NCBI GenBank assembly: GCA_947650365.1
Contig: OX393553.1
Span: forward strand, 68,634,216 to 68,698,215
Source: Chamaelirium japonicum
Taxonomy: Eukaryota; Streptophyta; Magnoliopsida; Liliales; Melanthiaceae
Direction of reading: 5' to 3'
Length of the DNA stretch: 64,000 nucleotides
Of the stretch, positions 51,201 through 63,069 are shown piece by piece. Within the stretch, counting starts at the first letter, position 1, and every line of letters begins with the position of its first letter. The position numbers and the translations under genes were made by a program. The notes beneath the pieces are model-generated. The model was not told the DNA's origin and ran no database searches. It was given only the letters and a program-made list of their open reading frames with translations.

Positions 51201-54200
51201 CTTCTCTCCCTTCTATGACTGGATATTTATATTATGTCTCGTTTGTGGATGATTATAGTCGCTACACGTGGGTCTACCTTCTTCGCCGTCGATCGGATAT
51301 CCTCCAAGTCTATAAGGACTTCACCTCCATAATTCATACGCAGTTTAGTCGGTGCATCAAGATCTTTCGCTCTGATTGTGCCTTAGAGTATCTATCTACC
51401 GCTATGCGCAGTCTTATTCAGTCCCATGGGACTATTTTCCAGCACTCGTGTCCTCACATCCATGAGCCAAAATGGTGTTGCTGAGCGCAAGCATCGCCAT
51501 ATTCTTGCGACTACTCGTGCTCTCCTTTCTGGTTCTGTTCCTCGGCGCTTCTGGGCTGAGGCTCTCCTCACCTCAGTCCAGCTCATTAACATCACTCCCT
51601 CGTCAGTTCTTCCGGAAGACTTATCTCCTCATGAGCGTCTCCTCTCTACCACTCCTGACTACAGTCCTCTTCGCACTTTTGGGTGTACCTGTTTTGTTCT
51701 TCTTCCTCTCCATGAGCGCACAAAGCTGTCTGCTCAGGCAGCTAAGTGCATTCTTCTTGGGATCAACACTGAGCACAAGGGATACCGCTGCTATGACCCT
51801 GTAGCTCGTCGCCTGCGTATCTCTCGACACATCTCCTTTGTCGAGGATACACCCTACTACTCTCCTGAAGCTCAGGATCTCACCTTTCTTGAGGTTTCTA
51901 CTCCTCCCTCATCGCCACCTTTGCCTCCCTCGTCGGCCTCTCTAGTTCCCCCGGCTCCGTCGACTCCTTCCCCACCACCTGCTCCCTCGGCACCGCTGGC
52001 TCCTTTGCCTGTTGTTTCCCCAGTGTCTCCGGGGGACTCCTCCGAGGCTTCCTCCTCTTTGCCCGTGCCTCTCTCTCATCCCCGGGTTGTCTCTCCATTT
52101 CCTCAGGTTTACTCTCGCCGGCCTACCCCTGTGTCTCCGTCTCCTTCCTTTTCCGTGGATGTCGGCTCCCCTGCTGTTGAGGTTACTCCTAGTTTTTCGC
52201 CTCCTGTGCCTGCTCCGTCACTGCCAGTCGTGGATCCAGGCCCGCCTCGCTACCCTCACCGCCCGCATCACCCGCCTGACTGTTTTAGCCACGACACTGG
52301 GCCTCCTGATAGTTTTGGTTTTGCCTCTGTCTGCAGTTACTCGCCTCAGTTTACTGCCTTTCTTACTGATGTGCACGCAGATCAGGAGCCCCGATCCTAC
52401 TCTAAGGCCGTTCGGTTTCCTCAGTGGCGTCAGGCTATGGATGAGGAGTTTCAGGCCTTTCAGCAGACTCAGACTTGGGATGTTGTCCCTCTGCCCTCTG
52501 GTGTTGAGCCTGTCAGCTGCAAGTGGATTTATAAGGTCAAGCACCGCCCTGATGGATCTATTGAGCGTCACAAGGCTCGGGTGGTGGCTCGTGGCTTTAC
52601 TCAAGAGTATGGTGTTGACTACGAGGAGACCTTTGCTCCGGTGGCTCAGATGACCACCGTTCTCACTCTTCTGGCAGTTGCAGCTGTTCGTCGCTGGACT
52701 CTTCTTCAGATGGACGTGAAAAATGTCTTTCTTCACGGTGACCTGTCTGAGACTGTCTACATGGATCCTCCTCCTGGTCTCCGTGTTCCTTCTCAGCACG
52801 TGTGTCGTCTTTGTCGGGCCATTTATGGGCTCAAGCAAGCTCCTCGAGCCTGGTTTGAGTGGTTCCGTCGTGCTGTCAGGGAACTTGGTTACTCAGAGAG
52901 CAGTCAGGACCACTCACTGTTTGTCAGGTCGTCCCCGCAGGGCCGGGCGATTCTACTGTTATACGTGGACGACATGATCATCACTGGAGATGACTCTGTT
53001 GCGATTGCTAGTCTTCAGCAGCACTTGAGGAACCAATTTCAGATGAAGGATTTGGGTACGTTTCGCTACTTTCTTGGTCTTGAGGTAGCATACAGTGCAG
53101 ATGGCATTCTGCTCTCTCAACAGAAGTACCTTTCAGACATCCTTAGTCGTGCTGCCCTCATAGATAACCGAACAGTAGACACCCCTCTTGAGCTTCACTC
53201 GAAGCTACGTCCTACAGATGGAGTTCCTCTTTCAGATCCCACTAGGTACAGGCAGATTGTGGGACAGCTCGTCTATCTCTGCATTACTCGGCTTGACATT
53301 GCTCACGCTGTCAGCATTGTCAGTCAGTTTGTTGCAGCTCCACACTCAGTTCATTACGGTGCTCTTCTTCGGATCCTCCGGTACCTCAGAGGGACAGTTA
53401 CTCGCTCTTTGTTTCTGTCGTCGTCCTCCTCTCTCAGACTTCGAGCCTACTCAGATGCCGACTGGGCTGGAGATCCGACTACACGCCGCTCCACCACTGG
53501 TTACTGTTTGTTTCTCGGCGACTCTTTGATATCCTGGCACAGCAAGAAGCAGAAAGTGGTGTCTCTCTCTAGCACTGAGACTGATTACAGGGCCATGGCC
53601 TCCACGACTAAGGAGATAGTTCACCTTCGACGTCTCCTCAGTGATCTTGGTGTTGCTTTCTCCGAGCCTACTCCACTTCACTGTGATAACCGGAGTGCTA
53701 TTCAGATTGCTAGCAACCCGGTTTTTCATGAGAGGACAAAGCACATCGAGATTGACTGTCACTTCGTCCGACAGGAATATGAGGCCATGACAATCTCTCT
53801 ACCTTTCATTCCCTCAGCAGAGTAGATAGCAGACTTCTTCACGAAGTCACATCCTACACCACATTTTCGGTCTTTGATTGCCAAACTCTCACACACATAA
53901 ATGCAAGTAGGTCAATTATTCGTCTTCGTGCAAATGATGCTGAAACCACAAGTCTGATTTTTGTGATGTACTGGCAACAATGCATATAGAACCAAACTAC
54001 CAAAGTAAAGGAAAATCTACAAGCTTACACGGTGATTGCATGTTATCTGGCAAATACAAAAAACGATCATCTCCTATATGTATAACTTTAGTGTTTAGAG
54101 CTTTATACAGTCTATGTAAACTTAACCTCTACATTATAGACTTCTGATGATTCGATGATACTGCATGGAAGCATGTCAAAGTTGGATCGTGAGCAAACGG

Positions 54201-57200
54201 TTATTGGGCATTACAGAGAGTTTATATATCAATTTGCTTACGAAAAGAATCTCCAATTGAAAAGGATGACATACGAACGTAAAGAAGATGCTCTTGATTG
54301 GATCATCATCTTTATGGAGTTTAGTGGCCATCTAGAGTTGGATTTAGGACAACAATTCATTTTGAAGATTAATCTGATAGCTATGATTTCTATAGGTGTA
54401 AGTGCATTGGGAAAGGTGGGCACTCACCTATGAAAAACTTTTTTCCTCAAGTTGATACACAAGCTTCTCATGAGCATATGTTGTAAACAACAAGTATTTT
54501 TAGACGGTCTCTCGTATAGTCTTATGGCAGTGATGGCACACACAACAAAACCCCAAAGAGACGCAACGTATCAGTGAATCTGCCCTCACCATAGAAGTGA
54601 ATTACCATTTTTGATGCTCTAACACTAAGAAGCACGGATACGGATACAGGATACGGGTACGATACGATACGAGTACGGCGATACGGCAAATCTTAAAAAA
54701 GTAGGATACGGGTACGGCTAAGGATACGGCAATAAATTATTATTTTTTAAATATTTATTTTAAATAAACTACTAAATTATTAATTTATAGAACTATTAAT
54801 TGATAGAATGCATCATAAAGAACATATTCAATATAGAAGCACAGGTTGTTGCATATTCAATATAAACAAAATATTAATTGCTATAATTTATCACTGTTTT
54901 TTTTAAAAAATTTAATATAATTTTCATAATTGGCTCAATATTTTATCACTATTTTTTATCGATCTTATTGCATATCTGCAGATCCTGACGGCAGGTTAGA
55001 AAGCCTGCAAATGGGGCTGTGAGGGAGAGCGAGAAAGAGAAAGAGAGAGAGAGGGAGGGAGAGAGAGATATGGGGTTGTGAGGGAGAGACACGGGCGAAC
55101 AGCGGACGACTGCAATCGGGCAGCGGACGGGTGCGGGGGGATGGTCGGCGACTGCAGTTGGGCAACGGATGGGCGGCTAACGGCTGTAGTTTGGCACGGA
55201 CGGCGGACGGCTGCAATCAGACGGGCGACGGCGAACGACAGACGACGGGCGCGGGTGGACGCCTGCGTCTCTGCTCTCCCTCTCTTCTTGCTCGATCCAG
55301 AAAACAAGGTGAGGTGGGGTTAAATTTTGGGTAAATTACACATAGACCCCCTACAGTTTGAAAAACATATCACTTGCACCCCCTCCAGGGGGGCATTTGT
55401 AGGGTTTTAAACATGAGGGGGTGTAAGTGATAATCGGTCAAACTATAGGGGTCTTTGTGCAATTTATCCTTAAATCTTTTAGTGTGGGACAGTGGGTTTG
55501 GGTTTGGATTTGGGTTTGGGTTTGAGTTTAACTTTTAACCAAACCCAAACTCGATAACCCAAGCACAAACCGGCCAGCCGTATCCCTCCCGTATCCGGCA
55601 CGTATCCCTCCCGTATCCCGCCGTATCCCTCCCGTATCCAGGCCATATCCCAGCCGTATCCGGGCCGTATCCTGGCATTTTTAAATCCAGGATACTCCCG
55701 AAACGTATCGGACACGTATCCAAGCCGTATCCGGGCCGTATCCGTGTCCGATACGTATCCGGTACGGGTACGTCATGTATTTTGAAGTATCCGTGCTTCA
55801 TAGCTGTTAGATGCATTTACCATATAATACACAACATTTTAATAAATATTTTTATAATTGAATCAGATTGATCAATCAACATATTCCTTCAAAGTGAAAT
55901 TACCTAGAAAGATAATGAAAAGAACAAAGGTTATTTATAATCAACTCAATTAAGTACTGATGTCAGCAATTGATGGTGAAAGGCTCAAGACTGCATGTGT
56001 ACCAGCCACCTACCACGATAACACAAACCCAAGTTAAATGCATAGCAAGAACTCACTTCAATTAGTGTTTTAAGTCTAACAAGTCCAAGAAATAGGGTCA
56101 GCATCTTGGTGATGATAAGACACCAAAAAGCTTTAGAAGCACAGTGGCCTAGGTGGGGATGATTTAGAAAAAGAATCAAGTGACAAAACTGTCAAAACCA
56201 AGAGAATGTGATGTGGAACAGGAGTGCACTTGCATCCAAGGCCATACTTCATAAGCCCACTTTCCAGGGAGGCCCATAACCTACAACTAGTTGTTTCTTA
56301 CTTGCACTAGGATTAGTTTAATTATTTTCCTGATTTTTTAGTCTATTTTCGGAGCTCTTTTGTGGTAATTTCTGCACACGTCGAAGTGCATCATATAAGG
56401 GTTTCTTTTATCGTTTAGGAGACCGAAGTCCATGCCGGTTAGGAGTACTAGTCCTATGGGTTTTTTATTGCTTTGAGGCATATAAATAGGCCCAAAAGCC
56501 CAATATTTTATTGTCATGCTATGTTTAAATCAAATTTGTGTTTTGCAATTATGTTTCTGTGATATGATAGAACGTTTGCTTGGTAGTGAAGCCTCGCAAA
56601 CCCTGGTGGTGAAGCCTAGGTTTTTCTTAATCCTTACTTGGTGGTGAAGCCTCGCAAAACCTAGGTTATTCTTCACCCCGTTCTCTAAGGCCGACAGCCC
56701 TTTTGATATAAACTGGCAACTAATATAGGAAAGTGTAGGCGACAAGCTTGGAGAAGAAAAGGCCGAAAGCATATGGTGCAACGCCTTGAAGCCATCATGC
56801 CTCCATGAAACCAATTTTGTGCATCCGATTAAAATCAGGCATCATGCCTGACTGAAGAAGACCAAAGTCTTCCCCATTGAGCCCATCCGAGTCCACTTCT
56901 TGGCATCTGGGATACGCTGATACTTCAAAACAGGTGTTATACCCGTATCGGATACTTCCCAATACTCCGATATGGCCCGATACGGGGGGATGCGTATCCG
57001 ATACGGCTAGGAAGTATCGAGATTTTAAAAAAAAAAAAACCAGTACGTCGGGGAGATGGGACCGATACGCTGGGGATACGGGACCGATACATCGGGGATA
57101 CGGGACCGATACGTCGGGATACGTATGGATGACTATGTTCAGATATGGGTCTAAATTCAATACGTAACAATTTGCTTAAAGATATCATTTATATGTTTTG

Positions 57201-60200
57201 TTTTTTGGATGATGCATGTGACACTAACTTTGTATTTTGTAATGGATGATGGATGCTAGTGTTTTTTGCTAGCGTTTTGTAATGGATGATGAATGCGTTT
57301 TGTAATGGACGATGAATGTGACACTTGCGTAATGTTGTTTGTATTATTTTTTGTAATTGATGAATGTGACACTCAATGTTTTAAAAAACGGAAGGCGGAA
57401 GACGGGCGGTCAAGTGGTTTCAAGGCGGAAGGCGAAAGGCGGACGACTAGGCGGGCGCCCGGAGAAAAAGGCGGACACCCACCTATATAAAATATATTAT
57501 ATATATTCTATATGTATGTATATATATAAATTCATAATTCTATATAAAAAAATAATATTAGAAAGTTTTACATATGCAAACATCAAAACTACCGATCTGA
57601 ATATAAAAGTTTTATGAAAAGGGAGGAGGGGATTGGGTGGGTAGGGGTATTTCGGTATGGTTACCTCAATACCTATACCCGATTGTCCCTCTAACTTGAG
57701 TATACCAGATAATACAGTTGTACTCCAACTTTATTGTGATGTACCCAAATTCCAACCAATCATATATTGTTATCCAAATTCTATCCAAACTCATACCATA
57801 CAAGAACCAATATAGTAAAAAATCGTAAGAGCTTAAACATTTCATCACAATACATTGAAAAAAAAAATTCCTCAAGCAATTGCATATGGTGAAGAAACAG
57901 AAAATTCATTACAGAAAAAAAAAAATTCCTCAAGCAATTGCATACAGTGAGACCGCCTAGGCGCCCGCCTTTTACCCGCCTAGGCGGGCGCCTAGGCGGG
58001 TCGGATCCCGCCTAGGCGCCCGCCTTTGTTCAACCCGCCTGTAGTGCCGCTTTTTGCTTAAGCGGAGCGGCCAACCCCCTAAAACGCCTAGGCGGCCGCC
58101 CGGACCGCTTTTTAGAACAGTGGTGACACTAGCTTTGAATTTTTGGGTTGTATTGAATGTAAATCATATGATGGATGATATACATGGTCATATTTAATTT
58201 TTAAACTATTCACTATTTATATTCTAGCACAAAAAAATATTATATGTAATTAAATAAATATATATTAAATTATAATGTATCCCTGTCGTACCGCGTATCC
58301 TAGTTTTTCAAAAATCCAACCATCGCCATATTCGTATCCCAGTATCTGTATCCCCGTATCCGTATCGGTGCTTCCTAGCTTGGCATAAATCCAAAATGTT
58401 TCTCTAACATTCTTATTATGTGTCTTAACCTTCGTTCTATAACCTCATTCTGCATCCTCATGGTGTGCCTATAAGCTTAATTCTATAGTAAGTAGAAATA
58501 TTTTTGCACATTACATCAATTCATATATATAGAGAACATAATACTTCTCATTCAATCCTTCTCTTTTTCAAGATTTTATTATATAAACCAGTTAATGATA
58601 TTAATCTAGTTCATCCTATGATTTTTCAAACTTCAACTGGTACACCCAACGGGATTTAATGTCTTACCCGTGTGCATTCTTTCAAAACCACACCACATCA
58701 ATTATTATGATTAAGTTATGGTAAGCATGATGTCATCAATTGTATTCTAATCCTTTAATGTTATTTGCATCTTAGCTTATCACGTGCGTTATAAAAAGCT
58801 ACAAATTTAGTATTAACTTGCTTATTAGTACTCTTTTTAGTTTTTCATATACTCCGAAGTTCTTATATGTCATGTGTCCTCTGGCGTTCCTTGAAGCATA
58901 ATCCATTTCGAAGATTGCCTTTTGAACCAAATCACTCCACCAGGAATGGTCTTTATCTCATGTCATTTAGTCTAAATTCTCGAAGAACTTCTCTAACAAC
59001 CATCTTGAGACAATTCTCTGCTTGATTGGAAAATATTTGGTGTATTTTCCATACCTTATTTGATGTGCTTTTCAAAATCCAATTCTCCACCTTTATCAAC
59101 TTCTCTTTTAAGGATAACACGTCATTCCCTTCTATAGTCCACAACAATGTTTTTCGGAACTATTGTTTTTTTCCTCGTTCCTAACATACATGCCCATAAT
59201 TGCCAAGGTTTTAAATGCCGATTTCACTGTCGATTTTGGTCCGTCAAAAAACGGAATTTTGTTGGATTTTGGTCAAATGTAGGTGGAAATTTTCTAGTTT
59301 GTAAGGGAAAAAATTGGTGGAAATTAATCAAATTTCAGTCAAGTTTCAATCGATTTTAATCAAATATCGACTTGTTATGAAAAAACAAAACCGGCTTAGA
59401 TGTAAAGAAGGAATTTTTCATCAAAAAAGATGGAATTTGTAACTGAAAGAGATGAAAATTTCTTGCGACGATCTGAAAAAAGAGGAAATCATGAAGTTCG
59501 ATCAAATATCAGTTATTTTAGCAGACATTTTGTTATGTCAGACCGAAATCGAGTATTATCGAAATTTTAGTTAATTACTATGTCGGGTCCTAAAAGAAAA
59601 GACATCTCAATGACTTTATAGGAGATTTGTCGACATTTGCTTCCATGATAACTACTACCATATCTTATGGGGTAAAAATCTCCCCTAGTATCGCCTTCAA
59701 ATCATTGGATGTTGATCTCTTTTCTTGTTAAGAAAAAAATAATGTATTTGTGACACATTCAATGCACCCTTAACGGTAACTAGAGGTCCATTTATCTTCT
59801 TTAATTAAGTATTAGCTATAATGAGATCAAATGCCAATGCAAATTCCAGTATTGACTCTCCAACTGCAATCTTATTTCCAATACTCTCATATCCATTAGT
59901 ACTCCCAAGTCCCAACATGATCGGTTTGATCCCCATTTATCACTATATTTTCTCCTTTTGGAATTCCTTACACTAATCCATCCATCTCTTCCTAAACTTG
60001 CATTTTACTTTAGCATCCAATATATCTTGTGGTGCAGATAAATCAATTACATTGATAATATCCTCATATGGAACAAATTTTATAGCTAATAATCTGACTT
60101 CTCTTTGTAAACTTGAAGATGTTATCATTCACATCTTTATTCACAAATATTCACTCTCCATTTAAAGTATTACTCTTACACATATAAGGTGGTATTTACC

Positions 60201-62117
60201 ATCAATTTCCTTATATTTTTGTTATTTCCATTTGTTTTTTTAAAATAACTAAATAAGCAATATTGGGTCCCTTTATCATCATTCTATGAACCAAATCACC
60301 ACCCTTTCTGATTAAAGCACCAATATTCCAAGTAGAAAAATATAAACATATCCTTTTGGGGGGCTATTTACGTTACTCGCCCATGATCCATACGGTGTGT
60401 AAATATTTACCAATGAAACACGTTGCTTTTAAAAGGCAGCCTATCCCTTTCCAACCGTTGCATATTTCTCACTACAGTCGAATTTCATTGCTTGCTGGGG
60501 ATGCCTTAGCAACCCAATCCTTGCTCGTTTCTCATCAAGATTGGGTTAAGTTGTAGTGCGTAGCTTACAATGGGTGATGCTTTAATGTTAACGCCTATCG
60601 AGTTAGCATTCATTTTATACTCTGAGGTACTTTTTCATGACTGGTTATCAATGTAACACCAATCAATCATTTTCATCCTGAATTGGGACGATAATCAATG
60701 GTTATTTTATAAAAAAAAAATATTTTTAGGTTTTTTGCTAGTTCTTTAAATTTCAGACCAGCTTTAGGTGTAACATTTTGGCATCAAAAAAATCATTTTT
60801 AGATGTTATGGCCAAACTACAACCGGAAATCTTCAGTTTTGATTCCAGAAAATATGAAATAGTATGTGGAACTGAAGTCCTCCCTCCACAGTAAAAAACA
60901 CACACACTAGTGGACTAGCACAATTTTAAGCTATAATGTAGCCAACCATGGTGTTTTTGAGATAGTAGACACAAGTATTGTGAAGTCATAGTCATCATTT
61001 TGTAGTACCAATAAATAATAACACAATACTCATATCATTTTGACATTTTAATTTTAATTTTCTTATATTTTGACATATTATAGACTTCACTTGGAAGATC
61101 AAACACTTGTGAACATTCCATCAAATTGATGAGAAATTTCAGTTTTCCTGTCAATATAGCATAATTCATACGCATACCTGTATGTCGGATATAAAATGGC
61201 AGCCAATAAAGGAAAGTGTAGGCGACGAGCTTGGAGAAGAAAAGGCAGAAAGCATACGGTGCAACGCCTTGAAGCCGCCATGCCTCCACGAAACCGATTG
61301 CCGGCGTCCGATTAAGATCGGGCATTGTGCCAGACTGAAGAAGACCGACGTCTTCCCCATTGAGCCCATCGGGGTTCTCCACCGATCCAGGACCAGCATC
61401 ATTCATCTCCATCTCCATTGCTGGAGATTCATGCTCCAGATCTCTCGGATCCACGACCAAGAACATGAAAACCAGAACCCCGACGACAATGATGAGGATC
61501 CCCGGCAGGAGAAACGACCAGCCCCACCCAAATTCCAAGACCGAGGAGGCCAGCACCGAGCCGATGATATTCCCAACCGATGTTTGGGCGTTCCATGCCC
61601 CCATGACGAGCCCCCGCTTAGACTTCCCGAACCAGTTCCCTACCACGGCGACCACGCACGGCCACCCAATCGACTGGAACAGCCCGCTCACGAGCTGGAC
61701 CGCCAGGAAGAACCCAAACCGGTGGACGTCCCACCAGAACCCCATCCCGAAGGCGATAGTGGAGATCCCGCTGCCGAGCATCCCGAATGCAAGGAATCGG
61801 CGGAGGTCAATCCGGTCGCCGGCGTGGCCGGCGAGGTACATTCCGGCGGCATAGGAGGACAGGAAGGCGAGGTCGAGCTCGCCCAGCCGGTGGGGCCCAC
61901 GGGCGCCGTCGAACGGCGGCCATCCGCCTCTGGCGGGGGCGGTGGAGGGGGATGTGGGGTTGGAGACCTCGGGGCCGAGTACACTCTTGACAATGCTTGG
62001 GGGCTTACGGGAGGCGTGGAAGGCGGCGTAGGCGGAGAAGGTGAGGATGAAGACAGAGATCTGGTGGAATAGGAGGCTCCTCCGCCTCGACGACGGCGCT
62101 ACGTTTAGGACCACCAT
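47770..62117 (-). CDS. Glycerol-3-phosphate transporter (G3Pp/SLC37-like, two coding exons)
   Basis: Exon 1 is 62117-61178 and exon 2 is 48287-47770. Donor CATACAG/GTATGC and acceptor TTTTGTAG/CTG give a phase-1 join that reads ...[19 protein letters not shown]..., 1458 nt and 485 residues, close to the usual length of the plant family. [21 protein letters not shown] and [10 protein letters not shown] at the N-terminus, [20 protein letters not shown], and [20 protein letters not shown] are signature blocks of plant glycerol-3-phosphate transporters of the major facilitator superfamily. Several hydrophobic segments in each half fit 12 membrane helices with a hydrophilic central loop (about residues 225-270). 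Transport of glycerol-3-phosphate in exchange for phosphate is family knowledge; which of the plant paralogues this is cannot be told. Confidence 0.9.
48767..53897 (+). mobile_element. Ty1/copia element lacking its 3' LTR (copia-3)
   Basis: A 168-bp 5' LTR (48767-48934, TGTTAAGATG...TTGTCACA) is followed at once by TGGTATCAGAGC (48935-48946). Gag-pol follows and ends ...LIAKLSHT near 53899. The polypurine tract and 3' LTR expected there are absent; ACACACAT follows directly, resembling the ACACAT just left of the 5' LTR, so a deletion seems to have reached to or near the 3' target duplication. It is related to copia-1 in domain sequence and in having short LTRs. Antisense to the host gene. 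Confidence 0.88.
49487..53899 (+). pseudogene. copia-3 gag-pol, frame-broken
   Basis: The gag start is disrupted by a 68-bp tandem duplication (49505 and 49573), which shifts frame. Gag continues at 49680, meets TAG at 49995-49997, and resumes in frame to the zinc knuckle [14 protein letters not shown] near 50311. The protease site reads DSDAS (about 50597) where active enzymes have DS/TGA. A frameshift near 50800 leads to pre-integrase and integrase blocks ([20 protein letters not shown]), another near 51470 to [11 protein letters not shown], then reverse transcriptase ([14 protein letters not shown] near 52955) and RNase H ([16 protein letters not shown] near 53458). A TAG at 53823 precedes the last block [13 protein letters not shown]. 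Not functional. Confidence 0.9.
53900..54628. other. Intron DNA with unassigned ORF
   Basis: A plus-strand frame at 54155-54433 (92 codons, [20 protein letters not shown]) has protein-like composition but no recognised family. It may be a captured fragment. Confidence 0.3.
54629..55799. mobile_element. TIR element rich in GATACG/CGTATC, copy 1
   Basis: The ends are perfect inverted repeats GAAGCACGGATAC (54629 and 55787-55799). Subterminal regions are full of GGATACGG and CGTATCC motifs. No ORF, and no clear target duplication was resolved. It contains the MITE at 55329-55469. Confidence 0.7.
55320..55478. mobile_element. Small Mutator-like MITE
   Basis: 141 bp at 55329-55469 with inverted ends GGGTAAATTACACATAGACC and (reversed) GGATAAATTGCACAAAGACC, flanked by TTAAATTTT and TTAAATCTT (8 of 9 match). 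Similar ends to the MITE upstream of CRR6 at 41570-41824. Confidence 0.85.
55800..56704. other. Intron DNA with LTR-like stretch
   Basis: 56200-56700 has a TATAAATAGG box (56479-56489) and a threefold GGTGGTGAAGCCT motif, which look like part of an LTR, but no boundaries or partner were found. The rest is unassigned. Confidence 0.35.
56705..56890 (-). pseudogene. Partial duplicate of G3P transporter exon 1
   Basis: About 186 bp match exon 1 at 61188-61373 at roughly 85% by eye, in the same orientation. The translated part reads [20 protein letters not shown], then GFMEA followed by TGA where exon 1 has TGG. The copy stops short of the splice donor and lacks everything upstream of the loop region, so it cannot act as an alternative exon in this frame. 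It ends about 20 bp from the TIR element at 56911. Confidence 0.88.
56911..58374. mobile_element. TIR element rich in GATACG/CGTATC, copy 2, end-eroded
   Basis: The left part (TGATACTTCAAAACAG...ACCCGTATCGG) matches the reversed right end of the copy at 54629-55799, and the right part ends CGTATCGGTGCTTC. The first bases of the left end are missing. It is split by a hAT-type element at 57374-58122. Confidence 0.6.
57366..58130. mobile_element. hAT-type non-autonomous element
   Basis: 749 bp at 57374-58122 between perfect 8-bp repeats GTGACACT. Terminal inverted repeats CAATGTTTTAAAAAACGG and CACTGTTCTAAAAAGCGG are typical hAT ends. Subterminal regions repeat GCCTAGGCGGGCGCC-type motifs in both orientations; the middle is AT-rich and non-coding. 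Confidence 0.9.
58390..60560 (-). pseudogene. RTE-type LINE remnant
   Basis: On the minus strand, [18 protein letters not shown] near 60340 resembles the endonuclease start of plant RTE LINEs. [18 protein letters not shown] near 59010 and [15 protein letters not shown] near 58890 resemble the linker before the reverse transcriptase. [20 protein letters not shown] near 58440 resembles the C-terminal tail. They are in several frames with many stops, and the reverse transcriptase core is not recognisable. Confidence 0.55.
61178..62117 (-). CDS. G3P transporter exon 1
   Basis: 940 nt from ATG at 62117 to donor CATACAG/GTATGC. It is GC-rich at its 5' end. It covers the N-terminal half: first helix [20 protein letters not shown], then [53 protein letters not shown] and [20 protein letters not shown], a loop [16 protein letters not shown], and the start of the second half [20 protein letters not shown]. 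Continuing past the donor gives an unrelated AT-rich tail, supporting the splice. Confidence 0.9.
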
Positions 62118-62820
62118 TGGAGAAACCCTAGATCCGCTGGTTCGGACATGGAGGTACTAAATCTTCAAAGAGAGATCACAAACAGTCTTTCAGATTTTGC
62201 ACCAATATGAGCGTGGTACTTCTTCATGGATCAAGACCGAATCGCAGCGGGTCGCTTTTATGAAAGTAAACTGATACCTAAATCGAACTGACTCATGTTG
62301 AAGTCAACTCGAACTGACTCGGTTTGGTTGGACCGATACCCGATTTTAAAACCTTGATTGTGCCATAGGTAATGTACCCACACATTACTAGCAGGATGCC
62401 GTAAGATGCCATTTGTGCCAAGCTCAGTGGACACATATGGCATAGATCTATATCCCCTTTCCAAGGTGATATCAGAAGATTCAGAACACAATAAGAATGT
62501 CAATGACCCACCCCATCCCATCCAAAGGAAATAAGAGAGTTGATACTACCATAAACAGCCCGCTCTTTTATAAGCTCATAAAAAATCCTTGTATCATGCT
62601 TTTCCCAACTTCACACTCGATAGCCTATAGAATCATATTCAAAATGTTCTTCATTTCCTTCCCAATGAGCATGTGGAATCAATTTCAAACTTTAATTCAA
62701 CCCAAAAGTACAACAGATTCAAGGCAAGTAAGCAGTAACCCAACTGAGATCAGCAAAGAACATTATAGCACCCACTTTGTCTAACGAAGCTAAGATTCAT
62801 CAATAAATGCTAGGCTACTT
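62118..62820. other. 5' flank of the transporter gene
   Basis: Expected to hold the 5' UTR and promoter. No TATA box could be assigned with confidence and no coding region was recognised. Confidence 0.45.
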
Positions 62821-62823
62821 CAA

Positions 62824-63066
62824 ACAAGCACCAGCATTCCCAGAACTTCAAGCAATGAATTCTTCAGGCAGCCAATAACAGCAAGTCACTGACATTCCCA
62901 GAACTTCAAGCCAATAACAACAAGCACCAGCATTCCCAGAACTTCACAACAAGTCACAACAAGCACCAGAACTTCAGGCAGCCAATAACAACAAGTCACA
63001 ACAAGCACCAGAACAAGCACCAGAGCATTCCCAGAACTTCAGGCAGCCAATAACAGCAAGTCACTG
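62824..63066. repeat. Imperfect repeats of CATTCCCAGAACTTCA / CAATAACAGCAAGTCAC
   Basis: The modules CAAGCACCAG, CATTCCCAGAACTTCA, GGCAGCCAATAACA and AGCAAGTCACTGACA recur in shuffled order four or more times. Non-coding. Confidence 0.8.
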
Positions 63067-63069
63067 ACA

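Larger units (their letters stand above)
48288..61177 (-). other. G3P transporter intron (12.9 kb, transposon-filled)
   Basis: GTATGC...TTTTGTAG intron holding copia-3 (48767-53897), two copies of a GATACG-rich TIR family (54629-55799 and 56911-58374), a 9-bp-TSD MITE, a hAT-type element, a broken copy of exon 1 sequence (56705-56890) and an RTE-type LINE remnant (58390-60560). 48288-48766 and 60561-61177 show nothing recognisable. Confidence 0.85.

Noticed and set aside
61182-62072. 296-codon plus-strand ORF
   Set aside because: It is the antisense shadow of transporter exon 1, a common effect of GC-rich codons.
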